Origin: Rhinopomastus cyanomelas
Lineage: Eukaryota; Chordata; Aves; Bucerotiformes; Rhinopomastidae
Length of the DNA: 64,000 nucleotides
Direction: 5' to 3'
Assembly: GCA_013400115.1 (NCBI GenBank)
Contig: VXBP01007531.1
Location: 622,260-686,259 of the forward strand
Positions 11,990 through 23,569 of the stretch are shown one piece after another. The notes under the pieces are model-generated. The model searched no databases, was not told where the DNA came from, and saw nothing but the letters and a program-made list of their open reading frames with translations. The position numbers and the translations under genes were made by a program. Position 1 is the first letter of the stretch, and each line of letters starts with the position of its first letter.

Positions 11990-12835
11990 CACTAAAAGAG
12001 CATGCCCGGAAAATATTAATAATTGAATTCAAATGAGTTTTTCCTACGAGTCTAGAATCGAGGGGACAAATTCCTCATGTTTTTGGTGAGGGGAAAAACG
12101 AGGAAAGAAAAAAAATAAACCCCCAAATCAAGACGGATAGTTGGGGTTTTTTTCCCAAGCTCTCTGAGAAAAGAACTGTGTGCTGTGTGGAGTCTCCCCC
12201 CCCACCCCCGAGGATGACAGAAAAAGGATTAAAGCAGGTGACACTTTGAACTTAGCTTAGATAAGTGACCCTCAAAAATCAACAGTCCAAAAGTTTAGTA
12301 CACAGATTCCCTGGCCACGTCTAGTCGGGTCTTCATCAAAACCTTCCCGACTTCACAAAGTCAAATGAAAATAAAGAAGACAGGTTGTCTCGGGTTATCT
12401 TTTAATATTGTTTTAGCCACTTATTAGCACTAATGGACAATTAGTGGCCGGCGCAGCTAGTTTTCTGTAATACGAAGCAGAGTTGGAAGGGAAATTCTTT
12501 GTTTGCTTCTGTGTGCGGGAACTGCTGCTGCGGTTGGATGCATAAAAATAGCAGCCAGAAAAAGAAGTGTGAAATACACTAGTTAAACAGTCCCATTTCC
12601 AAAAAGAAGAAGAAGAATATAGTTGAAAACAGATCCTTGTGCCGAGCTCAGAAATCCTCCTGATGCACTCGAAACACGAGGAAGTCTGCACTTTATAAAC
12701 AAGCGAATATATGCTCGGGATAAAAGGCGAAGCTTTTTGAACTCCTAGCTGGCGTGTTAGGAAGACCTTTAATGACATTAGCAGTTCTTCAAAACCAGAA
12801 AGACCATATTATTTCGGATCCTATATGGTCACCAC
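11990..12835. promoter_or_regulatory. Candidate regulatory block, AT-rich with paired homeodomain sites
   Basis: Repeat-free DNA with many TAAT/ATTA words, GATA-like TAGATAAG, and an inverted pair CACTAAT-5 bp-ATTAGTG at 12428-12446. It contains CpGs despite AT-richness, and no frame carries recognisable domains. It directly abuts the G-tract and CpG island that follow, which supports a promoter-proximal regulatory role. This is inference without alignment. Confidence 0.35.
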
Positions 12836-12841
12836 ATGTAG

Positions 12842-12849
12842 CTTTTATA
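12842..12849 (-). promoter_or_regulatory. TATA-like box on minus strand
   Basis: The minus strand reads TATAAAAG, flanked by GCCT and CTAC. The adjacent CpG island lies upstream in minus orientation. A chance match is quite possible. Confidence 0.2.
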
Positions 12850-12853
12850 AGGC

Positions 12854-12872
12854 GGGGGGGGGGGGGGGGGGG
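12854..12872. repeat. Poly-G tract of 19 bases
   Basis: An uninterrupted run of G on the plus strand, seen directly. It has G-quadruplex potential and is prone to sequencing length error. A TAAA-type microsatellite follows at once. Confidence 0.95.
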
Positions 12873-12878
12873 AAGGGA

Positions 12879-12897
12879 ATAAATAAATAAATAAATA
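12879..12897. repeat. (AAAT)n microsatellite
   Basis: Four to five AAAT units just after the G tract. Confidence 0.9.
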
Positions 12898-13039
12898 CAC
12901 TTAAACACCCTCCTCTCCCTCATGCCAATAACTAACTTGCCAGAGGAGAAAATATTTACCGCTGCTTTTCAAAAATCCTTGACGCATGCAGTAAAATCCT
13001 CCTCTGAGAAAATGAGCCCGTAAAGGACCCCAAGGCGTT

Positions 13040-13790
13040 TCTTCCAGCACTACCGGTGATGCGGGGCTGCTCCGCTCCTCTCCGCGGGGCTCCGCGCCCG
13101 CTTCCCGTTAACACCTAGGGGTTGGTGCCATTGCCAGTGGGATGCGCGGAGAGCAGCGGATATCAGCGGATATAATAATTCTACTAATAAAAATAGCAAT
13201 AATGATAATAACGGCGGTAATACCTGGCAAGAGCTGCACACTTTGCCTCCGCTGCCCGGCGCGCAGGCAGGACGATCTCCTGCTCCGGGGACACGCTGCT
13301 GACCATGAGCAGAAGATGTTAAGGTGGTTATAACTGAGGACTCGGAGCCACAGCCGGGGCTCGGGCAGACCTGGACGCTGCCTTCAGCAGGGAAACTCCG
13401 TTAAACCGCGACTTAGGAGGGAGCAACGAGAGGGTCCCAACCCCCCTGAGCCCAGGGTTCAGGCGTAAAAAATTATATCTCCTGGCTCCGAGCAGCGAGA
13501 GAAGACATCTCCCCCCCCAACCCCCAATACCATTCCTGACTGTGGGGAACTCCAGCTGCCCCCTGCCCAGCGATCCGCGGGCGCGGAGAGGGCGCGGGCT
13601 ACTCTGCTGCTCCAGATCCGGAGCTTTCCACGGAACAGGGAGATGGATGATTTGTTTCTGAGGTTTTGCGGGGAATAGTCTCTAACAAACACACAATAAA
13701 TCACCCGAAGTCCCTGGCCGGCTGCTCTGCGGGTGCGTCCGGCTCGGGAATGGCCAGAGCTCCACTTCGCCTCGATTCTCATCTCTCGGG
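13040..13790. promoter_or_regulatory. CpG island, probable promoter region
   Basis: High local GC with frequent CpG (for example CCGCGG, CCGCGCCCGC, CCCGGCGCGC and GGGCGCGG), in sharp contrast to most of the window where CpG is depleted. In vertebrates such unmethylated CpG clusters usually mark promoters. A candidate minus-strand splice donor, CAG then GTATTA, lies at 13224/13223 inside the island, so a 5' non-coding exon transcribed leftward is possible. No coding exon is recognised, so the gene served cannot be named. Confidence 0.6.
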
Positions 13791-14678
13791 AAGGGTGTTT
13801 TAACAGGGCGGTTAGGCAGAACGGGGATTTAGTTCCTTCCCTAAAGCTCTCCCCACTCTTTTTGCCCTTCTCACTCTGAAAATGTGTTTTCTAATCATGC
13901 ACCACGTTTCTGTATTTTTTCCCCGGCTAAACGGGGCAAATCTTAATTATATTTTTAAATACTAGAAGGAAAAAACACCTACCCGAAGGTTCTCACTCTA
14001 AGTCGTGTGTGTGTCCCCCCCGAGATTTTAACCCCGAGATCGCATCATTCTCCGCACGGTAGAGCCCAGAGGGGGATTCGCTCGATGCCGCCACACCAGG
14101 AATTCAAGAAAGTGGCTTCTGTGAGAAGAAAATCAAGAAACTGACCCCTGAACAAGCAGAAAATTTTATCCTGGGGAGCGAACTCATACCCGTCTTTTAA
14201 TTTACCAGGTCGTCTTAGTAGGAGGCAGAAAAAAATAGAGACATAACGAATTAAACAAAAATTTTAGACAAACTAGAGAATTTTTTGTCATTACAAATAA
14301 ATCTGGAAGACAGGAGAAGGTAACAGCTCAACTAGAGGCACCTGGTACTCCCCCAAGCTCTCAAAAAACTACAGTTCCCCCCGTTTCCCCCCGTCCATCC
14401 AGCCCTAGAGAGTCTGCTCCGGGAGCGGTTTTGGCAGAGGACGGAGGCTCTGCCCGTGCGCTCGCTCGCTTCTGGCACCCTCAGTGGGTGACAGCAGCCG
14501 GCCACACACCTCCAGTAGGAAAATCCTTATATTCTAGATAAGGTGCTTCTTTTTAAAAAAAAAAATAAAATTTGTGGGGTTTTCCTCCCCCTGAACTCGA
14601 ATCCTTTCATTTCGAGCCGCTCTCCTCGCACTTGGCTGGACACAGGTTTGAGTTTAGCGTTCTTGGCTCGTCCGCTCC

Positions 14679-14685
14679 TATAAAA
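14679..14685 (+). promoter_or_regulatory. TATA-like box on plus strand
   Basis: TATAAAA in a GC-rich setting (CGTCCGCTCC before, CACGGAGCCG after), which is the usual setting of a core promoter TATA. A start would be expected near 14705-14712. No transcript evidence is available. Confidence 0.25.
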
Positions 14686-14693
14686 CACGGAGC

Positions 14694-14738
14694 CGAATTT
14701 ATTCTCTGAATTTATTATTCTCTGAATTTACTATTCTC
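14694..14738. repeat. Short tandem repeat, unit about 13-16 bp
   Basis: Three adjacent copies of a GAATTTATTATTCTCT-like unit, the first shorter by a TAT and the last with a TTACTA change. Confidence 0.8.
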
Positions 14739-15249
14739 CATCCTCTACCCGAGTCTCAGGACAGCCCTTGTGTTCATCCCGGACACCCTGTCCTATCGCC
14801 ATCAGCTTCCCACAGTGGAATCCGTTTTTCCTGAGGAATTCACAAGCTACAGATACTCTGGGCTGGTCTTTTTGGGGTTTAATATCTCACAGGCCTAAAG
14901 AAGGGGGAAGTTCCCCGAGCTTGGTGAAAGCTAAGCACCTCCAACCCGTAGAACTGGGGTGTGGGGATGATCTCCATGGCCAGAGACTCCTTTCATTCCT
15001 TTCTAAACACCCAGTTCTATCCAGTGGCTTCCCAGGAACAGGAGGAAGAACAGTTCTTGGCCGAGCGATTCGCAAGCGCACTTCAAAATAAATGAGTTGA
15101 CTACTAAAACTTAATATTATGCAAGATGTCCATTTGTCTATATTAGACTTTAAGCAGCTGTTTGTATGCTCAAATCCACTCCCTTTCCCGCTAATTTAGT
15201 CCAAGAAAGTTGAGTCGGGGGGTAAAAGCAAAGAGATAAACCAGAGCGT

Positions 15250-15640
15250 TGTTTATTTTCCCGCGGAGCCTCCGCGCTCAGCTTGTGCGGAGCTTCTCGG
15301 CATAAAAAAACCCACCCTATCCTTTCCTCAAATCCGCCTTTAAATTGTTTCTTTGTTCCCTGAGGTGCCCTAAAGAAAAAGGAAAACCCCAACGGAGAAC
15401 CGAGAGATGGAGGCAAAGGAGACAAAAGAGAAGCGGGGGACTACGCGTCCCCCCCACCCCCCGGGCTCTGTCTGCGCAGCCTTATCGGGGCCCAGGCGAT
15501 AAATGGGACCGTGGGACTGGGGTGCTTTCAGGGTTTTTTTTCTGGTGTGTTTGTGTGTGTGCCCCTCGCAGGGCCCGTCGGGCCGGGCTCCTGCCGTCGC
15601 TCCTCGGTTCGTCCGGCGGAGAAACCACCATTATGAAGGA
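15250..15640. promoter_or_regulatory. Second CpG-rich segment
   Basis: CpG clusters (CCCGCGGAGCCTCCGCGC, ACGCGTCC, and GTCGGGCCGGGC with GTCGCTCCTCGG further on) in GC-rich DNA, including a short GT run at about 15545-15560. It resembles a second CpG island about 1.5 kb from the first. No exon is recognised. Confidence 0.45.
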
Positions 15641-15912
15641 AAAAAAACCCCAAAAAATAGAGGAGAAATGAGTTTCCCCCGTTAGAAAGGTCAGAGGGTG
15701 GCCGGGAGCAGGGGGTTAGGAAAACGACTCCCCACAACTAAACATCGTTCCCAGAGGATCCCCCCCCCGACCTCGGCCCCCTTTTCAGCACAACCGCCCT
15801 TTCTCAGTCCTTTTCTTCCTCCTTCCCCGGCTCTTTCCGTGGACAAACCCCCGAGGAAAACCCAGGTCCCAAACCCAGACCCCAGCACCTCCCGCAGAAC
15901 TAACGCAAGACC

Positions 15913-16062
15913 TCTACACACACTGCATCTACACAGACACCCCAGTACACACACCCTGTTACACACACTGCACCTACACACACCCTGCTACACACATTGT
16001 GCCTAGAGGTTCCTCACTACACACAGCGCACCTACACAGGTACCCCACCACACACACACTTC
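15913..16062. repeat. Degenerate CA-rich minisatellite
   Basis: Repeated CTACACACACTGCA / CTACACAGACACCCC modules recur irregularly across about 150 bp, with short interruptions such as GTGCCTAGAGGTTCCTCA. The pattern is seen directly; unit length is variable, about 15-20 bp in a higher-order unit near 40-50 bp. Confidence 0.7.
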
Positions 16063-16173
16063 CTGCCGCATTGAGCTGTTCCAATACGATTTACTCTGCT
16101 CTTTCTACATCCCTCATTAATCTCAGTCGCCAGTTTAAACGCTTTACTCTTCTGCTGCATGGATTTTATTGTA

Positions 16174-16187
16174 TTTTTTTTTTTTTT
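16174..16187. repeat. Poly-T run
   Basis: Fourteen consecutive T residues. No LINE or SINE body adjoins it. Confidence 0.85.
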
Positions 16188-17422
16188 AGGGAAAGGGGTA
16201 TTTTCCAAACTTGCTTTGCAGGCAGCACCCGATCTCCCTGCTCCTCTCTCTTCTAGTTTTTCTCTTGGCAGGATGGGATCCCTAAAATTCTTTCCCCACA
16301 TTGTTGGATAATTAGAAATACGAGGTTTGTCGGGAGGGTTAATAGGGTATTTTTTATTAAACCAACTGACAGAGCGAGGGGGGAAGATAAACTTGCCGAC
16401 ACACAAACCCTTCTTCGTAGTTTAAATAAGTTTGCTCGAAGCCAAAATTCATTGCTCTTTACTTGAGAAAAAAAGAAAACCAAAAAATAAGAAACAAACC
16501 AAACAACCCAAACCCCAAACCTACAGGCGGGAGGTTAATAGCTTAAATGAGAGACTGGGGCGAGGAATGCGGGACCGGCTCTCTCCCTCCATTAATAGCC
16601 TTAAACGACTCTACATTTTTATACCCGGGACTTGAGTACTGGAGAACTCTGAGAGTGTTTGTAAGACTAGAAAGATCTATTGAGAGACTTTTCGGTTTTT
16701 TAATAGCGCATTAATGTTTCCCAAGACTTCGTATTAACTGCAGAATCACTGAAGGTCGATTTGTAAGTGTCTGGACACTATAAAAGTGTTTGTAAAGCAA
16801 AGTCAGTTGCGTGCATTAAAATAAGGAGGTTCCTTTGTGAGATTCCATGCCAGGCCAGGAGCCCTTTTAAACGCTACTCAACTGCCTCATTAGAAGGAGC
16901 TAACAGGAGTCAGGCCTCCTCTTTAACCCCCCTCCCCCCCCCCCTGTGCCCTCCCCTCAAATCAGCCCTTTAATACAGAGACCGGCAGATTAGGGGCTTT
17001 TAAAAGCTGGGGCTGGCCCGGACAACCGGGTTCCTATCCTGCTAGTGACAGCTCTTCCCTGCTATCAATTACATCCCACCCCAAGCCAAACACCCTCCCA
17101 CCCTCCATCCAGCATCTCCACCGAGGGGAGAAACCCCCAGCCGGCCAACCACCGGCTTCATGCCTTCTCCAGGCTCTGGCCCAGGATGAACGTCCCTTCT
17201 CTTCCCCTGTTGGTAAAAAAAAATTCAAAAAACCCCAAACCCAGTATCCATAGACCCAAAAAATCCATTTCCGAATAGATTAACAACCCCTTCTGTGTTA
17301 ACACCAGCTCTGTTCTTTTTCTTATTAGATTGCAGAGATGAATGGGGCGGTGGTAGGATAAGGAGCGAAGCAGCAGGGGAAGGTTGGTCACTGTTATCTG
17401 TGCTCCACATGTTCTCTGTGGG

Positions 17423-17433
17423 TATATATATAT
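17423..17433. repeat. Short (TA)n
   Basis: About five TA units followed by TAAAATATA. Confidence 0.7.
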
Positions 17434-17440
17434 AAAATAT

Positions 17441-20400
17441 AGGAGTGGAGTCCCCTTTAAGTAGTTCTTTTATGACTTGTTTTAACAGAAAACACAGAAG
17501 AAGCCAATGTTTGATATTACAATATAAAACACACTTGTGGTATGCTAGGGGCTGGCTTGTTCCTCCCTCCTTCCTCCAGTTCTGTTCCTCACCCAAATCT
17601 GCTCCAGACCCCATCACCCTCTTGGCAGAGAGGACAACAGACTTTCCACCCTCTAGAATGGATTGTCCTCCTTGGTCTGCAGCCATGCAGAGCCTCAAGC
17701 CCTTCAAAGAGAATTTGGCTTTGCAGCTCATGAGAATATGAACCTCCAGTTATTTATTATGATTATTATTGCTACTAGGCAGAATGTTAGAATTATAATT
17801 CGCCATTTATATGGGGGCCTGGATTCAAAAAGCCTATTGGAGCCTGATCGAACAGAACAACATATAAATCTGAAATCAAAGCCAAGCATGTCCTAATAAA
17901 AACCAACTCAATGCAAAAAGCTGGTGGAGAAACAGCAAAGCCATTCTCACTCCCATACACCAAACCCTCAGTCCATGACTGCAACAATAATTAAAAAGAA
18001 CCCCAAGCCCTCGAGCTGGCTGCAAATACAGTCCCCAGTGCCATGTGCAATCTTGAATAAGGGCAGAATTGCCAAGTGTCAAGAGAAAAAGTGCAGCTGA
18101 GAACTGGCTTGGAGCACTCTCTCTGCCAGGGCTCATGGGGTTGTTACCAGAGAGCAACAGCTTTGCCCAGGCTGAGGTCTCACCTTTGCCTTAAACCCAA
18201 GCTCAGTCTCCCTTAGGAATTCTGTAGGTTCCTCATTTTAATCAAAATCATGAGGGTGCAGTCAGAGCTGATTCCCAGCCAGCTTCTTATCACTGAAATG
18301 AAATAGGTTAGTTTGACAGTGAAATGAGAGTTTGCTTGATGCCCTTCTCTGCAGTTAGAGCCAGCTCCCTCCTCAACCAAGAGAGAGGAACCGCTGGAAA
18401 CTGGTTCTCTGAGGAAGAACTGGGAGGTTCAAGCACCACTGAGGTAGGACAAAGGACATCTGAGCAAGATGAAGCAGTATTTGCACTGGGCATCAGCTCT
18501 GAATCTGGGCTTTAACTGCAGCAGGAAGGGATCTTGATGCAGCTGAAGTGTTCCAGTGTATGGCATAACCACCATCATTTTGGGATTATACCTGCCCTAA
18601 AGAAGAGAAGCAACCCTTCCTCACAATTTCCTGTCCTCACAGGGAATAGGTACAATTCCTGATTTTCAGGGCCAAAAACATTCCTTTCTATTCATATGAG
18701 CCCAGCCACTGAGCCCTGATGACAGTCATGTCTTAGCCTGGAAGGCCCCACTTCAGAAATGTACCCCATCAGCAAACCACTTCAGCACCTGCTTAACTTT
18801 GGGGCTGGATTAAATCGGCCTCCAGAACATGCTTTCAATTTATTAATAGTTTAAAGCAGCAGGAACAGATTGCAGAGAGTGGAATTTAAAAACCACACTG
18901 CACTGGGAGCACTACAGGGAGAAAACAACCCTAAAAAAAAAACCCAAAACCCCAAAGAAGAATTATTTAGGTGAAAAGAAGTAAAAAATGAAGAAAGTCT
19001 CCTCAAACTGAAGTATTTTAAAAGAAGTGCCCTGCCCACCCCCTCCCCCGCTAGCATATTTCAAGCACTTTGGATGTTTGTGTCTGTCTTCCTTTCAAGG
19101 AACCCTGAGCACATGAATGGGCAGAGCAGCAGAATGAATGGGACACTTCAAAGAAAATGAAAACCATTACTGGGATTTCTGTTTATAGAGAGGATGAATG
19201 ATTATGAGAGAAGATGCCAGCAGAGAACACAAGTGAGGGTGCTCTCTGCACAGTCAGTGCACAGCATAACTCAGGGGGCTTCAGACCTTTTCTTAGCAGG
19301 AAACCCTGGCATAAATGTGGGATGAAAAGCCCTGCCCCCCTCCCCTCACCCCCAAGTCTTCCCAGCAAGCCCAGAGCCCCCTCTGATGCCATGTGAACAG
19401 TAGTGGTCCCTGTGACACTCATGCACCTGCTCCTGAGCCCCCATGGATTGTCTCCCTCCTCCCTCCCAATGTCAAGATACGATATTGAAAGAAAATATTC
19501 CCATTGCCTGGTGTAGATGAGAAATGGATAAACAGCATGTCACTCCCGTTCCAAGTGGGTAAACTCCATTTACCCTCAACACCAGCACACAGAGACCCTG
19601 CCCTGAGAGCTGCAGATTTTATCTGAACCTTACAACATTCTCACAGAGACCCATCCATCTCCACCAATTGCCTTGTGCTCAGCTTGCAGAGTGCTCTACA
19701 TTGCACATACACTGCCTGGGGAGCAAAAAAATCTCTACTGGTTCCTCTGGACTGGCATACAACGCATCCTGAATCCATCCAACCCAACTGCTGGAAGCCA
19801 AACCAGCAGCTGGGCATCAATATGATAGGGAGAAGATTGGAAAGGAAGGACTAGGAAGCATTCCAGAAATACTCTCCTCTTGACACCAGTGGTACCACCA
19901 GTGCCATCTTCTGCAGTGGGAGCCCAACGGATTGCCATGCCTCCCATTTAGCATCTACGCAGAACAAATCATCCTTTGTCACCTCATGTGTGTGCAGGCA
20001 CAAGACAGATGGACAAATGTGTTAGTTACCTCCCAGATCAGTGCAGTGGTACAACCTCGCTTGCTGGCAGATAGCGCAAATTGTCTGGACCACAGTAACG
20101 GTGCAACTAAAAGACCCTGTTTAGGATCCTCATCTTTGTGCAAGAGCAAGGAGGTGGCAGGAGAAAATAGCCCTCAACCATCCATGTTGTTTTTGGCATA
20201 AAGAAGCAGAAAATATTTGTACTTCTTTGAATGCTAAGAATATTTGTACCATGAGCAGCATGGCTTTCACAGCACTCTCAGGAGATGCAGGGGGATGGAT
20301 GCTGACATCCCTGGGGCTGGGCCAGTGGCATGTGATACACTGGGGTCACAGTCCTCCAAGAGCTTCAGGAGCGATGCTGATGCAGCATCCTTCAGGGCAA

Positions 20401-23400
20401 GAGCTGACAGACCTGCCAGTTTTTCCCATGCCACCAGCTTGCTCTGGAGAAAACAAATCCTTCCTAGACAGGCTCAGGATAACAGAAGACCCCAAGGAAG
20501 GTTGATGCCTTCAAACTAGAACGGCCCATAATCTCTAGAGTCCAATTTGCAAGACAAGGGCAGAGTTAGGACCATGCTTTTGCCTGGCTTATGCTTCAAG
20601 ACCTCCAAACAGAGCATCATGCTCAAAGAAAAGCAACAACTGGAGGGTTACTGGGAAAAATAGCTGGGAAGAACCTGCTAAAGTCCTTCCTTGGAGTTTG
20701 TGCTAACTTGGCTTCTGTCTGTTCCTCACCTCTCTGTAGGATCCCACTCCCTACTGCTTTGGCAGCAAGTCAGATCCACTGCCCGCCCAGCGTTCTCAGT
20801 GCAGCCCATTGCTGTCTTTCATGTAGGTGGGCACCATCAGCTTTCCACCACTCTAAACATATCCCATTGCAATCCAGACTTCAGTAATCAAAAGTGAAAC
20901 ATGAAAGTCAGCTGAGCTCTAGCAGAGCATGAAGGCAGCAGCCGTGCCAACTAACTTTCAGTGGCTCAATTCATCTCCTCCTCTCAAGGGAGGGATGAGG
21001 AGCACAAGTCAGTGACGGACTGGCTCAGTGTCAGCCACCCAACACAGGCACCCTCATGTAATCGCCCCAGCATCTTGCTGAAGTGATAGTAATTTGACCT
21101 ACATCTATGAAGAGGTTCTCACCTATTCTTATCCATTTAAACATCTGATTACAGTTGTCTATTTTAGAGTTCAAACCGCTAAACTCTCCCATCTCTGTGC
21201 TTGGGCACAAGGCACCAGAAAAGCCCTGAAACAGCCTAACTCTTCAGCTGCCTCTTCCAAGCGTCCCAGGCAGGCTGCTGTTCTGTGCAGTCCATAGTCC
21301 TCAGTTCCTGTCCCAGGAAACCTCTCCTGCGTCTTACAAAACGACCCTTTAGGTGAACAAGCCACCAGCTGGTACCACAATGCTGATGCCAGGAGAAAAG
21401 AGGGAGAATAAAACACAAACACTTGCCATTCCTCATTGCAGGGCAACCTCCCACCAGCATCACTCAACGTGGGTGAGCACTCAAGTGTGGGGAAAGCTGC
21501 CAGGCTCTCCCGGTTCAGCAACACAGCCAGCAAGTTCTCATGCTTCACTCCCATGGTTTACCATGATGTCAGCAAAGCCCTCGTCTGTGTATTTATCTAA
21601 TAAGAATATAAAGGAGCAGGAACCACTAACTGTAAAGATATAAATATGTCTGGAGAGGTGACATCATAACAAACGAGATGAGAACAGAGCTCCAGTGATT
21701 CCTGATGTCATCACACCCCTGGATATATTTGTATCCTTGGATACAATTTCACAGGTTTATTTTTGGGGGGCGTGATTGTGTGTTTTTTTAATATTAAAAT
21801 AAAGAATAAAAGACTTGGGGTTTGTTTCTCTCCATCACACTCGCTCACCTACCTGAAGCCAGCTCATATTTGCCATCTTCTGTGATTGAGAGGCATCAAG
21901 TCTTACCCTAATAGGGACTAGACTCCAAAGACAGGAGTAGTGATTTCAGTTAAAGGTTGGCTGAAGACCAGAACATGATATGAGAACACGACAAAGTTAT
22001 TTGGTTTGTTCCTAAGCAGCTTTTGCAGAGTGAGGAAAAGAGAAAGAAATCAGATTTGACATTAACTCAGTACTTTATGTCATATCTGACTTTGAGGGAT
22101 GCCAAACATGTCCAGATTTCATGGACTGAAGGAAAAAATTCCATAAAGCCCTAGTCTGAGACTTGGATACCAAAGCCTGGGCAGAAGGAAAGAGAAAACA
22201 GTGGAACTGAGGTTCTGAAATCACTTTATTTCCTGCAAACTTCACATTTCCATCCAGACTTGCTGAGGTATGTAGATACCACCAATGTCTTTTGAATATG
22301 GTGAAAAGGTCTCAGAACAGTACAAATACCCACACAGCAAAACTGAGCAGGATTTGGAGTGCCAAAACCTTAATTAGCCAAGGCAAAGCTGGGTAATTAA
22401 ACTGGAACCAGTGCTGAAGGGAGCACGCTCCAGTGAGGGCAGAGGCTGCTAATCTCAACATTTCTGCAAAACCAAGAGCTTTGGGTCAGTGTGTTCTAGC
22501 ACCATGTGAGCCGAGCATGTTGCTGCCCATGTGATCCTGCCCGTGATCCAAGGATGGGCTGAAACCTCACAAGGTCACCCCCAGTTCTGTAAGCATCTTC
22601 TCCTGACTCCATTGCAACAGTGCACTGCCAGGTCTGGGTTTATTAATCTACAGCTGAGGTGCAAGTTGGGCAATTCCTGAGCATCAGGCTGCTTAACTGC
22701 CCCAACGAGAAGCTGTGCCAACCCATAAGAACTTTCCTCTTGCTTAACTTTAAGTTGGTGTTGCCCCAGGACACTGTTCCAGGTTGATGGACCAGCTCTG
22801 GGATTTCTTCCCCTTCTCCTGCAGTAACAGCCCCAACTGGAAACTGAAACCTAAACACTCATTCAGAGCTGGTGAGAGACTGGTGTGGGAGGCAGGGGCT
22901 GGGTAGTGTTAGGTTGAAAGCCCTTGCCCCAAGCTTTGTAGGGTTCAGTCAGAAGAAAACATCTGGGTCCACATTGGTGCAGGAAAGTGAATTTACTGAC
23001 AACAGCTTTGCTTTTCTTCAGTGGCTTTTTTCAGCCCACAGAGCTGGTTCTGCAAGCCACATGCTGGCCCGAGTCTTGGGAGGCCAAGTGAGTATTTCCT
23101 TTCCCCTCTGCACAGACTTCCTATATGACATGGGCATGTCCTTTAGCACCTCTGTCCAGGTAGGGAGCTGTGGCATGAGGTAAAAACACACTGCGCAGAA
23201 TAACACGGTTTGGGTATCAAGTAGTCTCCATGTGTGAAAACTCGGAGATCTGCAGCTGAAATTTCACAGGGGGTTCAAATCCCTATGGCCAGACAGCACC
23301 AAACATGAACCCTAACCCTCAAAGGGGGCTTTTCCAGACCCGAAACCCCACCGGTGCTTCTGCTATGAGGCAAAGGTTCAAACCCCTCCAAACTTCAGCA

Positions 23401-23560
23401 AAGCTTTGCTCCAAGATGCAAGCTCTGGGGTTTGAGTTTTAATGGTGTATTTACTGATGAGGTGAAATACGAATCTGGTTTTGACTTTAAAAAGCCAATT
23501 GTATTTTGGGGGAGGAGGGAGGGGGGAAGCGGTGCTCTGACCTGACCCGCTAATCTCTTT
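17441..23560. other. Unique non-coding DNA, nothing recognised
   Basis: No CR1 or other mobile element, RNA gene or convincing exon was seen in about 6 kb. Frames up to about 130 codons overlap on both strands. One acceptor-donor pair framing 66 bp (23022-23087, plus) occurs but has no coding resemblance. Confidence 0.45.
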
Positions 23561-23569
23561 TTCTTCCTT

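Larger units (their letters stand above)
13791..15250. promoter_or_regulatory. Flank of CpG island, mixed AT-rich and CpG-containing DNA
   Basis: The DNA alternates between AT-rich stretches (TTAATTATATTTTTAAATAC, AATTAAAC) and CpG-bearing ones (about 14380-14480). It has no repeats of mobile origin and no recognisable exon. Composition is continuous with the neighbouring regulatory-looking blocks. Inference only. Confidence 0.3.
16063..17440. promoter_or_regulatory. Candidate regulatory DNA, distal part of the 12-17 kb domain
   Basis: Repeat-free apart from short homopolymers, with numerous TTAAT/ATTAAT, TTTAAA and CTATAAAAG words (TATA-like at 16779-16786) and a C-rich run at about 16927-16957. 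No exon is recognisable. It resembles slow-evolving regulatory DNA around developmental genes, but this rests on appearance only. Confidence 0.28.

Noticed and set aside
13459..13782. 107-codon minus-strand frame in the CpG island
   Set aside because: GC-rich DNA produces long open frames by chance; the Arg/Ser/Gly-rich peptide has no domain.
17225..17731. 168-codon minus-strand frame
   Set aside because: No domain; it overlaps a plus-strand frame of similar quality and translates a TA repeat into an Ile/Tyr run.
21655..21715. TGACATCA and TGATGTCA, an inverted CRE-like pair
   Set aside because: Short 8-bp words spaced about 40 bp apart are expected by chance in this much sequence.
23022..23087. 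66-bp interval with acceptor- and donor-like ends
   Set aside because: The donor lacks the usual AG before GT, and the 22-residue peptide shows nothing recognisable; likely chance.
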